Shown here piece by piece: positions 40,755 through 51,154 of a stretch of DNA of 64,000 nt (position 1 is its first letter; every line of letters begins with the position of its first letter). Made by a program: the position numbers and the translations under genes. The stretch comes from Patella vulgata. Its lineage: Eukaryota > Mollusca > Gastropoda > Patellidae. The stretch lies in assembly GCF_932274485.2 (NCBI RefSeq), contig NC_065881.2:88078724-88142723 (forward strand), written 5' to 3'. The notes beneath the pieces are model-generated. The model saw only the letters and a program-made list of their open reading frames with translations, had not been told where the DNA came from and did no database searches.

Positions 40755-41105
40755 GATCACGGTGACTAAGTGGGTAAGACGCTGGCTTGCTACTCCGGAG
40801 GTCGGGTGTTCGATCCCTGCATTGGCCGAGAAAGTTCATCCAGATTTACCGGCGCGGTTCTCCCTTGTCAGTGATGCAGGACGGAGGGCCTGACAAGGAC
40901 AGCTGTCTAGTCATTCGGATGGGACGAAAAACCGAGGCCTCGTGTACACATTGGCGTGCACGTAAAAGATTCCTTGACAGTAGGAATTCGATATAAGAGC
41001 AGGTCGTAGTGCCGCTGTCCGGGCACAAATTCCCTCATGGCACACTGTATGGCGTATGCCCGCTTCATTAGCCCAGTTTCCGAGCAAAACAGTAGGACGT
41101 TAAAC
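40755..41105 (+). repeat. SINE-B, full length
   Basis: Head GATCACGGTGACTAAGTGGG, GGTCGGGTGTTCGATCCCTG, complete body to ACAGTAGGACGTTAAAC. The 3' CATTT tail is replaced by a second, partial SINE-B. Confidence 0.95.
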
Positions 41106-41284
41106 ATTGTAGCGCACGTAAAAGATCCCTTGGCAGTTGTTGGAATTCGATATAAGAGTATGCCGTAGCGCCGCTGCCCGTGCAAAATTTCTCTCATAGC
41201 ACACTGTATGACGTATGCCCGTCTTCATTAGCCCAGTTTAGGAGCAGAACAGTAGGACATTAAACCCCATTTCATTTCATTTCA
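41106..41284 (+). repeat. SINE-B, 3' half, in tandem with previous copy
   Basis: GTAGCGCACGTAAAAGATCCC, then the whole 3' half to AACCCCATTTCATTTCATTTC. Head-to-tail join of a full and a partial copy at 41105/41108. Confidence 0.93.
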
Positions 41285-41285
41285 T

Positions 41286-41458
41286 TGTTTAAATCGCGGT
41301 CTGCTTTCCCTTTGCCAGTGGCGTAGCATGCAGACCTGGCAAGAAACAGTCGTTCGGGTGGGTAGCACAACCATGGTACACGTCGATGTTGACGTTGAAG
41401 AGACCATCGGTCCAATTGGTATAGCTCACCATAAACTCCATTTTATTTCCCAGGTGAA
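41286..41458 (+). repeat. SINE-B, strongly diverged
   Basis: TTTCCCTTTGCCAGTGGCG, GCAGACCTGGCAAGAAACAG, TCGTTCGGGTGGGTAGCAC, GGTACACGTCGATGTTGACG and the end ATAAACTCCATTTTATTTCC follow the SINE-B order. The minus strand is open here and reads like protein (EFMVSYTNWTDGLFNVN), but that is a by-product of the SINE. Confidence 0.65.
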
Positions 41459-41510
41459 TAAACATGTTCCAAGTCAGTCGATATGATTTAGAATATCATA
41501 ATAAACATAC

Positions 41511-41638
41511 GCTGTTTGTCTACGGTTAGCTCCGCTTGACAAAAGTCACTAAGATCTTTGACTGACATTTTACGCTCCACATCTACAATTTTAGTAAAAA
41601 CACGAAGTATTTGTCGAGAATTTTGAGAAGCATTTACT
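41511..41638 (-). CDS. possible internal exon, unknown protein
   Basis: Minus strand: an acceptor-like run (CCCTTTTCATTTTTTTGTAT, then TAACTGAAAGCAG) is followed by 42 open codons reading VNASQNSRQILRVFTKIVD, VERKMSVKDLSDFCQAELTV, DKQ, ended by a donor CAGC/GTATGT at 41510. The residue mix (no low-complexity bias, balanced charge) looks more protein-like than nearby chance frames. No family recognised, no neighbouring exon found on either side, and the frame closes with a stop soon after the donor. It may be a real exon of a gene whose other exons I cannot see, a relic, or chance. Confidence 0.25.
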
Positions 41639-41639
41639 C

Positions 41640-41984
41640 TGCTTTCAGTTAATACAAAAAAATGAAAAGGGATAATTAGCCTTTTTGTGTATAACAGATG
41701 TGAACCGGGTCAAAAACGCATGACAAAACAATATTCTAATTGTTGGATATGGCGGCCATTTGGCACATAGATCTACATTGTACAATGTATGAAGTAACTC
41801 ATGCAGACTGATAGGATATGAGATAGTTGACAATCCGCAGTTCATTGGATATGAGATGGTTTTAATATCCTAGACATTTGCCGGGTCAGTAAATCTGGTT
41901 TATGAAATGAGATCAGTAAATATTTGGGTTACTGGTCTATCGAATTAATTGTATAATATATAACTATATTCAACCTATATTTGA
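41640..41984. other. gene-free stretch
   Basis: A minus frame at 41645-41845 has no supporting feature. Confidence 0.35.
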
Positions 41985-42200
41985 ATTTAATACATAATAA
42001 TGATCGTGACTAGACTTAATCTTCGTCTCCATCTGACCGTTGATTCTAATTCTGTGAATTCCACCCTTATATTCACAGATTAGAGTGGTGTCCATCTGGC
42101 GACAAGCTGATCAAATTATACATCTCTATCCGTCTGAGCCGTCCAATCATTCAGTAATTTTAATCTCCCATCCTTCGATGTAGTGTAATTAACGGATACT
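41985..42200. repeat. repeat R9, copy 2
   Basis: Same word order as 37300-37530: GACTTAATCTTCGTCTCCAT, GATTCTAATTCTGTGAATTCC, CAGATTAGAGTGGTGTCCAT, CTATCCGTCTGAGCCGTCC, CATTCAGTAATTTTAATCTC, TGTAATTAAC. Confidence 0.8.
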
Positions 42201-43008
42201 TACAGCATCCACATTACTGTATCAACACAACAGAACGAAATAAAATATGTTTCAACATTCTTCTTGTCGGTATTAACCGCCATATACAATGTACGCGACG
42301 TACCCGCCTAGTGCCAAGAAGTGCTTTTACGTGTTATCCAAACGACTAGGACCTGTCTTGACCAACAACGGAATCGAACCATTTTCTATACTTTTAACAC
42401 TTAATCCAAATTACTATTTATTAAATCCACTTATAAGTAAAGTTTTAATTTTCCCGTCCTCATCAACTTTCAATTTGTTCTTGAAACCCTATTATATAAT
42501 CCCACACTCTCTATTTGCTGAAATAAGAACTGGTTCGTGGACGTGAAGGCCCGTATGCAATTAGATAATTTGTTCCCCCCCCCCCCAAAAAAAAGTGTCA
42601 CCACCGGGCATATGACCCCCTCCCCACCCCTTGATAATGACTTGATAATTACTGTAGAAGTCTAACCGAAACGTCGCTCAGTAATTGTATTCCATAGAAT
42701 TGTGACCTGTATATGTATCTCTATATGGTTAGTTTCAATTGGACTGAATCGCTGATGCTACGTTCCCTATGTCGTGCGATGCGTTACCATATGATTGTCC
42801 TTATGAGTCAACGATCTGGTACGTGTAGTATCGTAAGGATACGTTTCGGTACGATCAACGATATGGCTAGGATTGATCTCAATATATGATTAGACCTGAT
42901 AGTATCACCACGATTACTCCACGATTAAAATCACGATTTTATCGTAGCACGAATCGTGATAGTGGTAACCTAGCATTACCAGGGGGTCGGGGTTGGCGCA
43001 AAAATCTA
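42201..43008. other. gene-free stretch
   Basis: Contains a C run and A run (42570-42592). Frames at 42289-42546 and 42886-43191 are not supported. Confidence 0.4.
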
Positions 43009-43009
43009 G

Positions 43010-43282
43010 GTCTGGCGTACGTACACATTGCCATGACACAGTTGGGGTATGCAGGTGTGCTGCTGTACTGTACGTACAAAATTTCAATCAATCACATTGT
43101 CTGGGCCATATTTTCGTCAGACCACACAGCAGTTGGAGTAGGCAGGTGCGCCGATGTCCGTGCAAAGTTTCCCTCAAATCATATTGTCTAGGCAATATTT
43201 CCCTCAGATCACACCGCATGACGTATGACCGTCTTCATTTGCCCGGTCAGTACCGAACAGTAGGACGTTAAACCCCATTGGA
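43010..43282 (+). repeat. SINE-B, 3' half, rearranged
   Basis: Words of the SINE-B 3' half appear in partly repeated order (CATTGCCATGACACAGTTGG, AATCACATTGTCTGGGCCAT, GGTGCGCCGATGTCCGTGC, GACCGTCTTCATTTGCCCGG), ending in GTAGGACGTTAAACCCCATTG directly before the LINE. Confidence 0.65.
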
Positions 43283-46200
43283 TATAATTTCCTGTCGTAT
43301 ATATATAATGTTTTCAAGATTGTGTTTGGATATATTTTAAATGTTTTAGGGACAACTATGCATATTTTGTGCATGTTTATATTCCTCTATTACATGTATG
43401 TGACTTGTGAGTTGTGATCAACTGCTAGTATTGTAACTAGTACAACTTGAGATTTAAACATGAATACAGTTAAACCTTTTGTTCAGTATGACGCTCATAA
43501 GTTAATTGAATTATCTAGTTTAAACTCTTCTCGCTCTAGATTAGATGATCTTCTCAAAGAACTGGGGTTAAGTACAGCCAAACCAACCAAGCGTGGAAAA
43601 AGGAAACTATCTCAGTCTGTTAATCACCCTGAACTTAACTCGCATAACACTAGTAATTCTTCAGTTAAGCAATGTTCTCTTCTAAAATTTGGATTATGGA
43701 ATGCTCAGTCTGCCAAAAATAAAACTACACAAATCAATGAATTTATTTCTGAATCAGAATTTGATGTCCTTTTCCTGACTGAAACTGGGCTGCGACCAGG
43801 TGGTGACGATTCTAAAATTGCAGAAATTACTCCACCGGGTTATGCCTTACAGCACATTCCCAGGTCAAGTGGACTAGGAGGGGGATAGCTATGATATTTA
43901 GAGATGTCTGACTTTACAATTCTTTAAGGCTCCTTTAAGATTCAGTTCATTCGAGTTGCTTGGAACAGTAATAAGTGCTGGTGGAAAGTCCCTAAGAGTT
44001 CTTTGTATTTATAAACCACCCCCGTCAAAGAAAAATAAAGCAACAGACAATTTTTTCGCTGACGAATTTTCAGCCCTGGTAGATTTCTTGGATGAGAAAC
44101 GTGAATCCACAATAATCATTGGAGATTTTAATTCACATTTTGATGTTCATGATAACAGTCTCACCAAGAAAATATGCCTTATCTTAAATAACCACAATCT
44201 AAAACAGCATGTTTCACAGCCTGCACATAAATCTGGCCATATTATTGACTGGGTTGTCACCAGAGAAGATTCTCTTATCCAACAAATTGAAGATGAGGAT
44301 AAGCAAATGTCTGATCATTCAACGATATCCTTTTATCTCAATTTTTCTAAACCTGCACCACGTAAAAGGTTGATTCAGATTCGCAATGTAAAGGGGATCA
44401 ACATTGCTGAATTCAATGCAGACATCATTCAGTCAAATCTCATCGAGAATCCTCCAGATGACTTAAATAAACTTGTTGACTTATTCAATGTTACCCTGTC
44501 TGAGTTATTAGACAATCATGCGCCACTCACAACAAAATGTGTGCGAACCAAAAAGTCAGTCCCTTGGATTACAGCGTCTGTACTTGACGCTCGTATACGT
44601 CGGGCAGAGAGAAAGTGGAGAATGCGGAATGACACAAATAAACTTGTTAATAGATCAACAGCTGGTTATTACAACAAACTTATTGAAGATAATTTCGATA
44701 ACCCAAAAGCACTTTTTGGCACCTTAAATGCTTTACTTGGCAAGACGCAGGATGTGCCCTATCCCAAAGAAGATGATTTGATCAACGCGAACAACTTCAA
44801 TACCTTTTTCATCAACAAGATCAGCAAGATCCGTTCAGAATTCTATCCAGTTTTTGATAGCAGTGTTGCTGATCATTACATGGGTGAAAACTTTGAATCT
44901 TTTGAACCAGTTAGTGAACATGATCTTAAATGTATTATTGAAAAGTCTAAACCCACGTCATGTGGTTTGGACCCCATTCCAACCAATCTTCTGCTTCAAG
45001 TGTTGGATGTTCTTCTTCCTGTAGTAACTATAATTGTTAATACTAGCCTGAAGAATGGTACCGTACCTCAGGCTTTTAAACATGCTATCATTAAACCTTT
45101 ATTAAAGAAATCTACACTGGATACGGAAATTCTAAAAAACTACCGACCGTCTCAAATTTACCCTTTTTTCTCCAAGATCCTTGAAAAGGTGGTCAAACTG
45201 CAACTTGTGAATTTCCTGGAACGAGCCAATCTTTGGGATAAATTCCAGTCTGCATACCGAGTAGCACACAGCACAGAAACTGCTCTCAACTGTGTATTAG
45301 AAGCAGCTAAGCGATCTGTTGACAATGGTGACGTGTCAATGTTGGTGTTACTTGATTTATCAGCAGCTTTTGACACAATTGATCACAGGAAGCTTCTGCA
45401 TCGTCTTGAGGGTGATTATGGAATCAGTTCAGTTGCCTTAAATTTGTTCTCGTCATATTTGTCTGGAAGGTCCCAAGCTGTAGTAATCGGAAAAGCTGTC
45501 TCAAACTCAGTGACTCTAACATGTGGTGTGCCTCAAGGATCCGTTCTTGGACCAATACTGTTTTGTCTCTACACTAAACCCCTTATAGAGCTATTGAATC
45601 GACATCTGGTTTCCAATCACTGCTATGCTGATGACACCCAGCTCATCGACAGCTTCTCTCCATCACATACATGTCAACTATCTGCGTGTCATAAAATGGA
45701 AGAGTGTATCCGAGACATTCAGCAATGGATGGATCAAAATATGTTGAAATTAAACACCGAGAAGACAGAGGCCATCCTGTATGCACCTCCTGCTCGACTT
45801 CAGAAATGTGCAATTACTTCCCTTAATGTCAACGATACAACTATCCCTTTCTCTTCATCCGTAAAAAAACCTTGGTATTCATCTGGACTCGTCTCTTACA
45901 ATGGAACCCCACATCAACTATTTATGCAAGGTTTCACACTATCACCTACGAAACATAGGATCGATAAGGCACCTCATAACCAGGGATGCAGCCGCCACCC
46001 TTGTACGCTGTATGATCATGTCAAGGCTTGATTATGGAAATAGTTTGTTAGCAGGCATCTCGAAAGAACAGCTATATCGGCTTCAACAAATTCAGAATCG
46101 CTGCGCCAAAATCGTCACGAGGACTAAGCTGGGTTCTCACATATCTCCAGCTCTAAACTCTCTACACTGGCTTAGAATTCAGGAACGGATCGAATTTAAA

Positions 46201-46571
46201 GTACTTTCCTTAACATTTCAAACGGTGTCAAAAATGGCTCCACCCTACCTACAGGATATTGTTCATCCATATGTTCCATCCAGGTCCCTTCGTTCCACTG
46301 ATCAATGTCTGCTTGAGACGCCCAAATTCAAATTGAAAACATTTGGTGCCAGATCTTTTTCATATATCTCTGCAACGCTTTGGAATTCACTGCCCCTAAA
46401 ACTAAAGTCTGCTGAAACATTAACTTCATTTAAATCAAACCTAAAGACCCATCTTTTCAAACGTTATATTTAAATATGACATTATCATGTGCATTTTGTG
46501 TTGTAGTGTGTTTGGTGTGTGTTCAGCGCTTAGAGCATTTCCCTATCGTGATGTGGATTTTAGCGCATTAT

Positions 46572-46603
<32 letters not shown>
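43283..46603 (+). mobile_element. non-LTR retrotransposon (LINE), CR1/L2-like, nearly full length
   Basis: A possible 5' untranslated part (43283-43459), one long coding region for endonuclease and reverse transcriptase (43460-46473), a 3' untranslated part of about 100 bases (GCGCTTAGAGCATTTCCC...GATTTTAGCGCATTATAAGAC) and a (TTA)n tail at 46580-46603. No first ORF for a nucleic-acid-binding protein is visible, so the copy may be 5'-truncated. Three frame breaks show it is no longer functional, though the protein is otherwise well preserved. Its 3' end does not resemble either SINE. Confidence 0.93.
43460..46473 (+). pseudogene. LINE ORF2: APE-type endonuclease and reverse transcriptase, frameshifted
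   Basis: Target-primed reverse transcription enzyme. In order: an N-terminal region of about 70 residues; endonuclease with LKFGLWNAQSAKNKT and VLFLTETGL (43460-43885); then, in another frame, LRVLCIYKPPPSKKNK, TIIIGDFNSHFD, GHIIDWVVTRED and SDHSTISFYL; reverse transcriptase with GLDPIPTNLL, MLVLLDLSAAFDTIDH (motif A), CGVPQGSVLGPILFCLYT (motif B), CYADDTQLID (motif C); and a C-terminal part with RLDYGNSLLAGI, LHWLRIQERIEFKVL, TLWNSLPLKLK, HLFKRYI. These features fit the CR1/L2/Crack group. Breaks: two single-base losses near 43883 and 43907, and an A7 run at 45863-45869 where A6 would keep the frame (KNLGIHLD lost). After the last break the frame is open from about 45901 to 46473. NYRPSQIYPF also lacks one residue of the usual NYRPVSNLPF. 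Confidence 0.92.
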
Positions 46604-46604
<1 letters not shown>

Positions 46605-46960
46605 ATATTACTGTCTGATTGATTAATTGAATGATTTATACATGATATAATAACACGTATACGTATCGCTGTCAGGGGTGATATATTACGTCTCCCTAGG
46701 TTACCATGTCAAATGTGATATATCACGTCTCTCTAGGTTACCATGTATACAACACGTAACATGTATACATACAATAAAACGAATCGAAAATGGCAAATAA
46801 TTATTTTTTAAAAAAAAACAAAATTTCAACTTGGCTTACAATTACCAGACCTGTTTGATTGATGTCACAAATAAAAAAATGTTTTTAATGGATTCCATGT
46901 CCCGCGAGTGTCATTTAGCGACTGAGTACAGTAAAAACATACTGTCATTCATATGTAAAA
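46604..46960. other. gene-free stretch
   Basis: Contains a repeated ATATATTACGTCTCCCTAGG, TTACCATGT / ATATATCACGTCTCTCTAGG, TTACCATGT pair (46680-46748). No exon. Confidence 0.45.
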
Positions 46961-46962
46961 CT

Positions 46963-47287
46963 AATCAGATTAAAATACACATCTATATTTCGTTTCGTTT
47001 TTTATATTATTGATAGCCTGCAATACATGAAGATCTGACCAGTTGTAGTGGGAGGTCGGGTTAGGATCATACGAGCGGCTTTTGACCTATGACGTCAGAC
47101 TTTTGGGATACCCACAGCTCCACCAAGAACTTGCCGTTACAGATCGTTTCATTTGCTGATCCCTCACATCATCCAGAACGCGGGCTATATAACAACTCCT
47201 CTAGACCCTAGTGTAGTAAAGACAAGTAAAACGAAATTTTGAACTATAAAAAACGAAACGAAATAGGATCTGTGTTTTAATCAGGTT
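46963..47287 (-). mobile_element. MITE-M copy with both ends
   Basis: AATCAGATTAAAATACACATC at the left, GGATCTGTGTTTTAATCAGGTT at the right. Antisense to the copies at 12.4, 16.5 and 31.3 kb. A purine tract follows 12 bases later. Confidence 0.92.
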
Positions 47288-47298
47288 GTCAAAATCCA

Positions 47299-47497
47299 AG
47301 AGAGAGAGAGAAGAGGGAGAGAGAGAGGGAGAGAGAGAGAGGGAGGGAGGGAGAGGGAGAGAGAGAGGGAAGGAGAGAGAGAGAGAGAGGGAGAGAGACA
47401 GGGGGAGGGAGAGAGAGGGAGAGAGATAGGGAGAGAGAGAGGGAGGGAGAGAGAGAGGGAGAGAGAGAGAGAGAGAGAGAGACTAACATATGGCATT
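47299..47497 (-). repeat. GA/GGA purine tract, SINE-A tail derived
   Basis: About 183 bases of AG, GGGA and GGA units, then GACTAACATATGG, which is the antisense SINE-A 3' segment. So an antisense SINE-A tail has expanded and most of the body is gone. Long Leu/Ser/Pro frames on the minus strand are artefacts of the tract. Confidence 0.85.
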
Positions 47498-48060
47498 ATG
47501 TCAACTTTATAACAGTCATCTATAGGAATACTCCTGTGAAACAGACTGCATCAGGATATTAAAAATGAAAAATAAAAATATCTGATATTTGATATAAATA
47601 CAAGAAAAAAAAAGGAAATATAATTAACTATAATCTCTAGAGATAAAACTAATCTGATATTTTTATGATGTGTATCTTAAAAAGAAAGCATTGATTGATT
47701 TCCGCCTGTGATGTATTAAATATATATAGTGTTATCGATTGGATTTAACATACAAAATCGTACATGAACCGGGAACCAGATACGTCACAACAGCCATCTT
47801 GAAATACACGATCATACACCTTTTAAAATACAAAATAGTACGACTGTTATAATCCATGAACCACGAACCGAGCATGACGTCACCATATCCATCTTGGAAC
47901 TGTGACGTCAATTACAACTTGGGAATCCGTTAATCGATGTCTATTTGTACACACATACCGAGTTACATGTCTATCGTATTGGAATCGGTCGAGTCTTAGG
48001 CTAGAAGAAGATTTATTTGCATGTCCAAAAAAGACAAAAGTCCACAACTACAACAAAAAC
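47498..48060. other. gene-free stretch
   Basis: A degenerate two-copy repeat (CATGAACCGGGAACCAGATAC / CATGAACCACGAACCGAGCAT, each followed by GTCAC and CCATCTTG) spans 47763-47905. No exon. Confidence 0.45.
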
Positions 48061-48087
48061 CCCAACTCATCTCATAGTCACAGTACA

Positions 48088-48606
48088 AGGTCTCTCCTCC
48101 AGCTGTTGGCACTGGATATAGAGGTATGTCTCTCCTCCAGCTGTTGGTACAGGATACAGAGGTACGTGTCTCCTCCAGCTGTTGGTACTGGATACAGAGG
48201 TACGTCTCTCCTCCAGCTGTTGGTACTGGATACAGAGGTACGTCTCCCCTTCCAGCTGCAGACACTGGATACAGAGGTACGTCTCTCCTCCAGCTGTTGG
48301 CACTGGATACAGAGGTACGTCTCCCCTTCCAGCTGCAGACACTGGATACAGAGGTATGTCTCCCCTCCAGCCGTTGGCACTGGATACAGAGGTACGTCTC
48401 CGCTTCCAGCTGCAGACACTGGATACAGAGGTATGTCTCCCCTCCAGCCGTTGGCACTGGATACAGAGGTATGTCTCCCCTTCCAGCTGCAGACACTGGA
48501 TACAGAGGTACGTCTCTCCTCCAGCTGTTGGCACTGGATACAGAGGTACGTCTCCCCTTCCAGCTGCAGACACTGGATACAGAGGTATGTCTCCCCTCCA
48601 GCCGTT
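48088..48606. repeat. 39-bp minisatellite, two alternating unit types, ~13 units
   Basis: Type 1: CTCCAGCTGTTGGCACTGGA, then TACAGAGGTACGTCTCT. Type 2: TTCCAGCTGCAGACACTGGA, then TACAGAGGTATGTCTCCC. In the right part they alternate, making a higher-order unit of about 78 bp. The unit length is divisible by three, so all frames on both strands stay open; none has a start, signal or splice context beyond the array. Confidence 0.95.
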
Positions 48607-48609
48607 GGG

Positions 48610-48944
48610 AAAATGTTTGCAAAAAGGTAAAATTGCAGACACGGTCTCTAGCGGGGATGCCCACTAGTCCGCGGATACACTAGTCCACCGATATCTATTA
48701 TTGCCATTTTTACGAATGATGATCACATGTAAATACACATCCGTAACCCATAAAGAACTCTGACAATAAAACTAACGCAACCACACTGACACTGAAATGT
48801 AACGCACCCTCACTGACAATGAAATGTAACGAAATCCAACCTGAAAATGAAATGTAATACACCAACCTCGAACCAACCCAGAGAATAGTATGTACGCAAC
48901 GCACTGACAGTGGTATGTAACCATTATTCCAAGAATGGATTGAA
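48610..48944. other. spacer with short repeats
   Basis: CCACTAGTCCGCGGATACAC (48659-48680) is the complement of the minisatellite unit found at 49635-49806. A diverged run with AATGTAACGCACCCTCACTGAC and AATGAAATGTAAC lies at 48795-48925. Confidence 0.5.
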
Positions 48945-49050
48945 TTCAATATAAGGGTACCCGTTCCTCATAGTACACTGTATGGCGCATGTCCGTCTTT
49001 ATTAGCCCACTTGGAGCAAAACAGTAGGACGTTAAATCCCATTTCATTTA
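48945..49050 (+). repeat. SINE-B 3' end
   Basis: TTCAATATAAGGGTACCC, CATAGTACACTGTATGGCGC, GTCCGTCTTTATTAGCCC, AGTAGGACGTTAAATCCC, ATTTCATTTAC. Confidence 0.88.
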
Positions 49051-49154
49051 CTCTTCCTACTCTTCTGTGCCAATCAGAAATTGAAGATAGTCATACGTTA
49101 TGCAGATTGATATGACGGTAATTTTCTAGGTACATTGGCATTTTTCTAACTGTG

Positions 49155-49330
49155 AAGTGTTCTTTTATGTACATGCCAATGTGTACACGAGGGCTTGTGT
49201 TTTTGTTCCATCTATAAAACTAGACACTGTTCTTTAGCAGGCCCTTCATCCTGCACTACCGACAAGAGAAACTACGCTGCAAAATCCCGGGGAACTTACT
49301 TGACCAACACCAGGATCAGTGTACATAATC
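49155..49330 (-). repeat. SINE-B variant, middle part, antisense
   Basis: TTTATGTACATGCCAATGTGTAC, TTTTTGTTCCATC, GCAGGCCCTTCATCCTGCAC, CTACGCTGCAAAATCCCGGG, TTGACCAACACCAGGATC. Same subfamily as 10625-10800. Confidence 0.7.
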
Positions 49331-49374
49331 AAACTGTATATTGGGAGGACGATGGCCGACAACCCGACATCACG

Positions 49375-49515
49375 ACAGTTAAATAGGACAATACGACATT
49401 TTTTACACGACATTGCGCCATTTTTAATGTCGTGGTGTCGGGTAAAAATGTCGTATTGTCGGGTTAAAATACCGTGGTGTCGCGTCAAAATATTGTGATG
49501 TAGGGTTGTCGTCAT
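49375..49515. repeat. degenerate ~22-bp minisatellite with inversions
   Basis: Units such as AATGTCGTGGTGTCGGGTAA and AATGTCGTATTGTCGGGTTA run in one direction at 49428-49500 and in the other at 49385-49420, giving dyads. Confidence 0.75.
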
Positions 49516-49529
49516 GCGCTATAGAAAAC

Positions 49530-49530
49530 G

Positions 49531-49562
<32 letters not shown>
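49530..49562. repeat. (ATT)n microsatellite
   Basis: About 10 ATT units. It could be the tail of a lost LINE, as seen at 46580 and 59358. Confidence 0.9.
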
Positions 49563-49565
<3 letters not shown>

Positions 49566-49634
49566 GAAGGCCGATACCAATCAGCCACCATAATTGCTGT
49601 TTTTTTTACCCCCATATTTATAGCATTTTTATAG

Positions 49635-49806
49635 CGGCGGACTAGTGCACCCGCGGACTAGCTGACTACTGCACCCGCGGATTAGTAAAACCGTGGACTA
49701 GTGCACCAGCGGACTAGTGCACCCGTGGACTATTGGGCTAGTGGACTAGCGCACCCGTGGACTGGCGGACTAGTGCACCCGTGGACTAGTGCACCCGTGG
49801 ACTATG
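49635..49806. repeat. 16-bp minisatellite GTGCACCCGTGGACTA
   Basis: About 10 units with drift (GTGCACCCGCGGACTAG, GTGCACCAGCGGACTA, GCGCACCCGTGGACTGG). Confidence 0.93.
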
Positions 49807-50290
49807 TTTTGAAGTGTCGCAAGAACAGAAATAAAAATAACAGTAAGAATAAATCTGTACACCAAAGGCTTAGTCTGATATAAGGATTTATCAACCCTGC
49901 AGATAACAAAAAATCCAAGTTTAATAACTAAAATAACATCAATATTGGAAGGATTTAGATTCGTTGTTAAAAATCATTATAAAAAAACTACCAAAACATA
50001 CAGATTATAGTTTTATATTAGTGCAGTGGGTTTTTTTATATTTTTATATTTCAACTGTACTTTTAACGTTAGTCATAAAAAAGTTTTGTTATTCAAGAGA
50101 CACGACCGGGCCGTATTGTATTATATTAACTGTAGTATACTGACATTTACACATATAGACAGGAGCCCAGCTATAGCTCCTAACGGTTGAGTAGCACTTT
50201 GTGGACACTATTAGTTCGTGGGTTGGGTCTACAAAATATAAATATTGCTATATAATAATAGATCACTAAGAGATCAGCCGAACTGGCTTC
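49807..50290. other. gene-free stretch
   Basis: AT-rich; no exon or known repeat. Confidence 0.4.
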
Positions 50291-50295
50291 CATTT

Positions 50296-50309
50296 TAGAG
50301 AGAGATATG

Positions 50310-50343
<34 letters not shown>

Positions 50344-50500
50344 TGGAGAGAGAGAGATGGGGTTTAACGTCCACTCGACACAAATAAGGTTATTTCCGGA
50401 CTAACATAGGTTCAATTTTTATTTTAATAATTCGCTTGCGCGTAGGGGTCCTTTGCAGTGGGAGGAAACCGGAGGACCCGGAGAAAACCCACGAGGTTTA
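50296..50500 (-). repeat. SINE-A, core and tail, antisense
   Basis: GA tail 50296-50360, GGGGTTTAACGTCCACTCGAC, GAAAACCCACGAGGTTT, where it stops and the chimeric unit at 50505 begins. The head is missing. Confidence 0.9.
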
Positions 50501-50504
50501 ATTG

Positions 50505-50866
50505 TCTTGTAGCTTTGGGGATCACATGCATCGATTGGTGAATGTACAGCGTCTGGATAATAAAGTGTTTCACAGTGCTATGTGTATGTTATTCTATATA
50601 GATAGGTCATTCGCCGATTGGTGAATGTCAAACAATCGCAGAGATACAGGCGTTTTAACTTAAGACTTTACGATCAATACACGGGTGATTGGATGACCCG
50701 CGCGTTAGATCATAAGGTCTGTAATTGAGTCAAGTGGTATGGTTTCGATTGTCAACTTGTACGTGACAAGGAATAGAGTCATCCCACTGTCTATAGGCTA
50801 AAGATAGCAAAACCCTACAGCAACTGGATACTGAACAATTGTTCATTTGGGATTATTTCTACCATT
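50505..50866 (+). repeat. duplicated unit, copy 1 (start of segmental duplication A)
   Basis: CTTGTAGCTTTGGGGATCAC to AACTGGATACTGAACAATTG. Direct relative at 57204-57535 and a much closer inverted relative at 61783-62110. Inside it a SINE-A head piece (ATAAGGTCTGTAATTGAGTC, GGTTTCGATTGTCAACTTG) runs from 50690 to 50775. Confidence 0.88.
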
Positions 50867-51154
50867 ATGCAAAATATGAATTGGAATGAAATAGGGTTTA
50901 ACGTTCTACTGTTCTGATCCGACTTGGCTAATGAAGACGGGCATACGCCATACAGTGTGCTATGGGGAACATTTTGCCCGGGAATTCCAACTGCCAAGGG
51001 CTCTTTTACGTGCACGCTAATCTATACACGGAACCTCGGTTTTTCGTCACATCCGAATGACTGACAAGTGGAAAACATGTCAGAAATCACGATGAACTTT
51101 CTCGGCCATTGCAGGGATCGAACACGTAGCCACCCCGGCTCCATGCAAAATATG
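50867..51154 (-). repeat. SINE-B in duplication A, with 12-bp target duplication
   Basis: Body 50879-51142, antisense, with some internal losses. ATGCAAAATATG stands at 50867-50878 and 51143-51154. The related copy at 57535-57830 keeps the right-hand repeat, so the insertion came before the segmental duplication. Confidence 0.9.

Noticed and set aside
41283-41460. Minus-strand frame reading EFMVSYTNWTDGLFNVN...CFLPGLHATPLAKGKQTAI
   Set aside because: It looked like a conserved protein, but the DNA follows the SINE-B order word by word, including the TAAACTCCATTTTATTT end. It is a diverged SINE.
47902-48683. Frames up to 242 codons on both strands
   Set aside because: The 39-bp minisatellite has a period divisible by three, so every frame is open. 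Residue patterns such as YRGTSLLQLLALDTEV are repeat artefacts.
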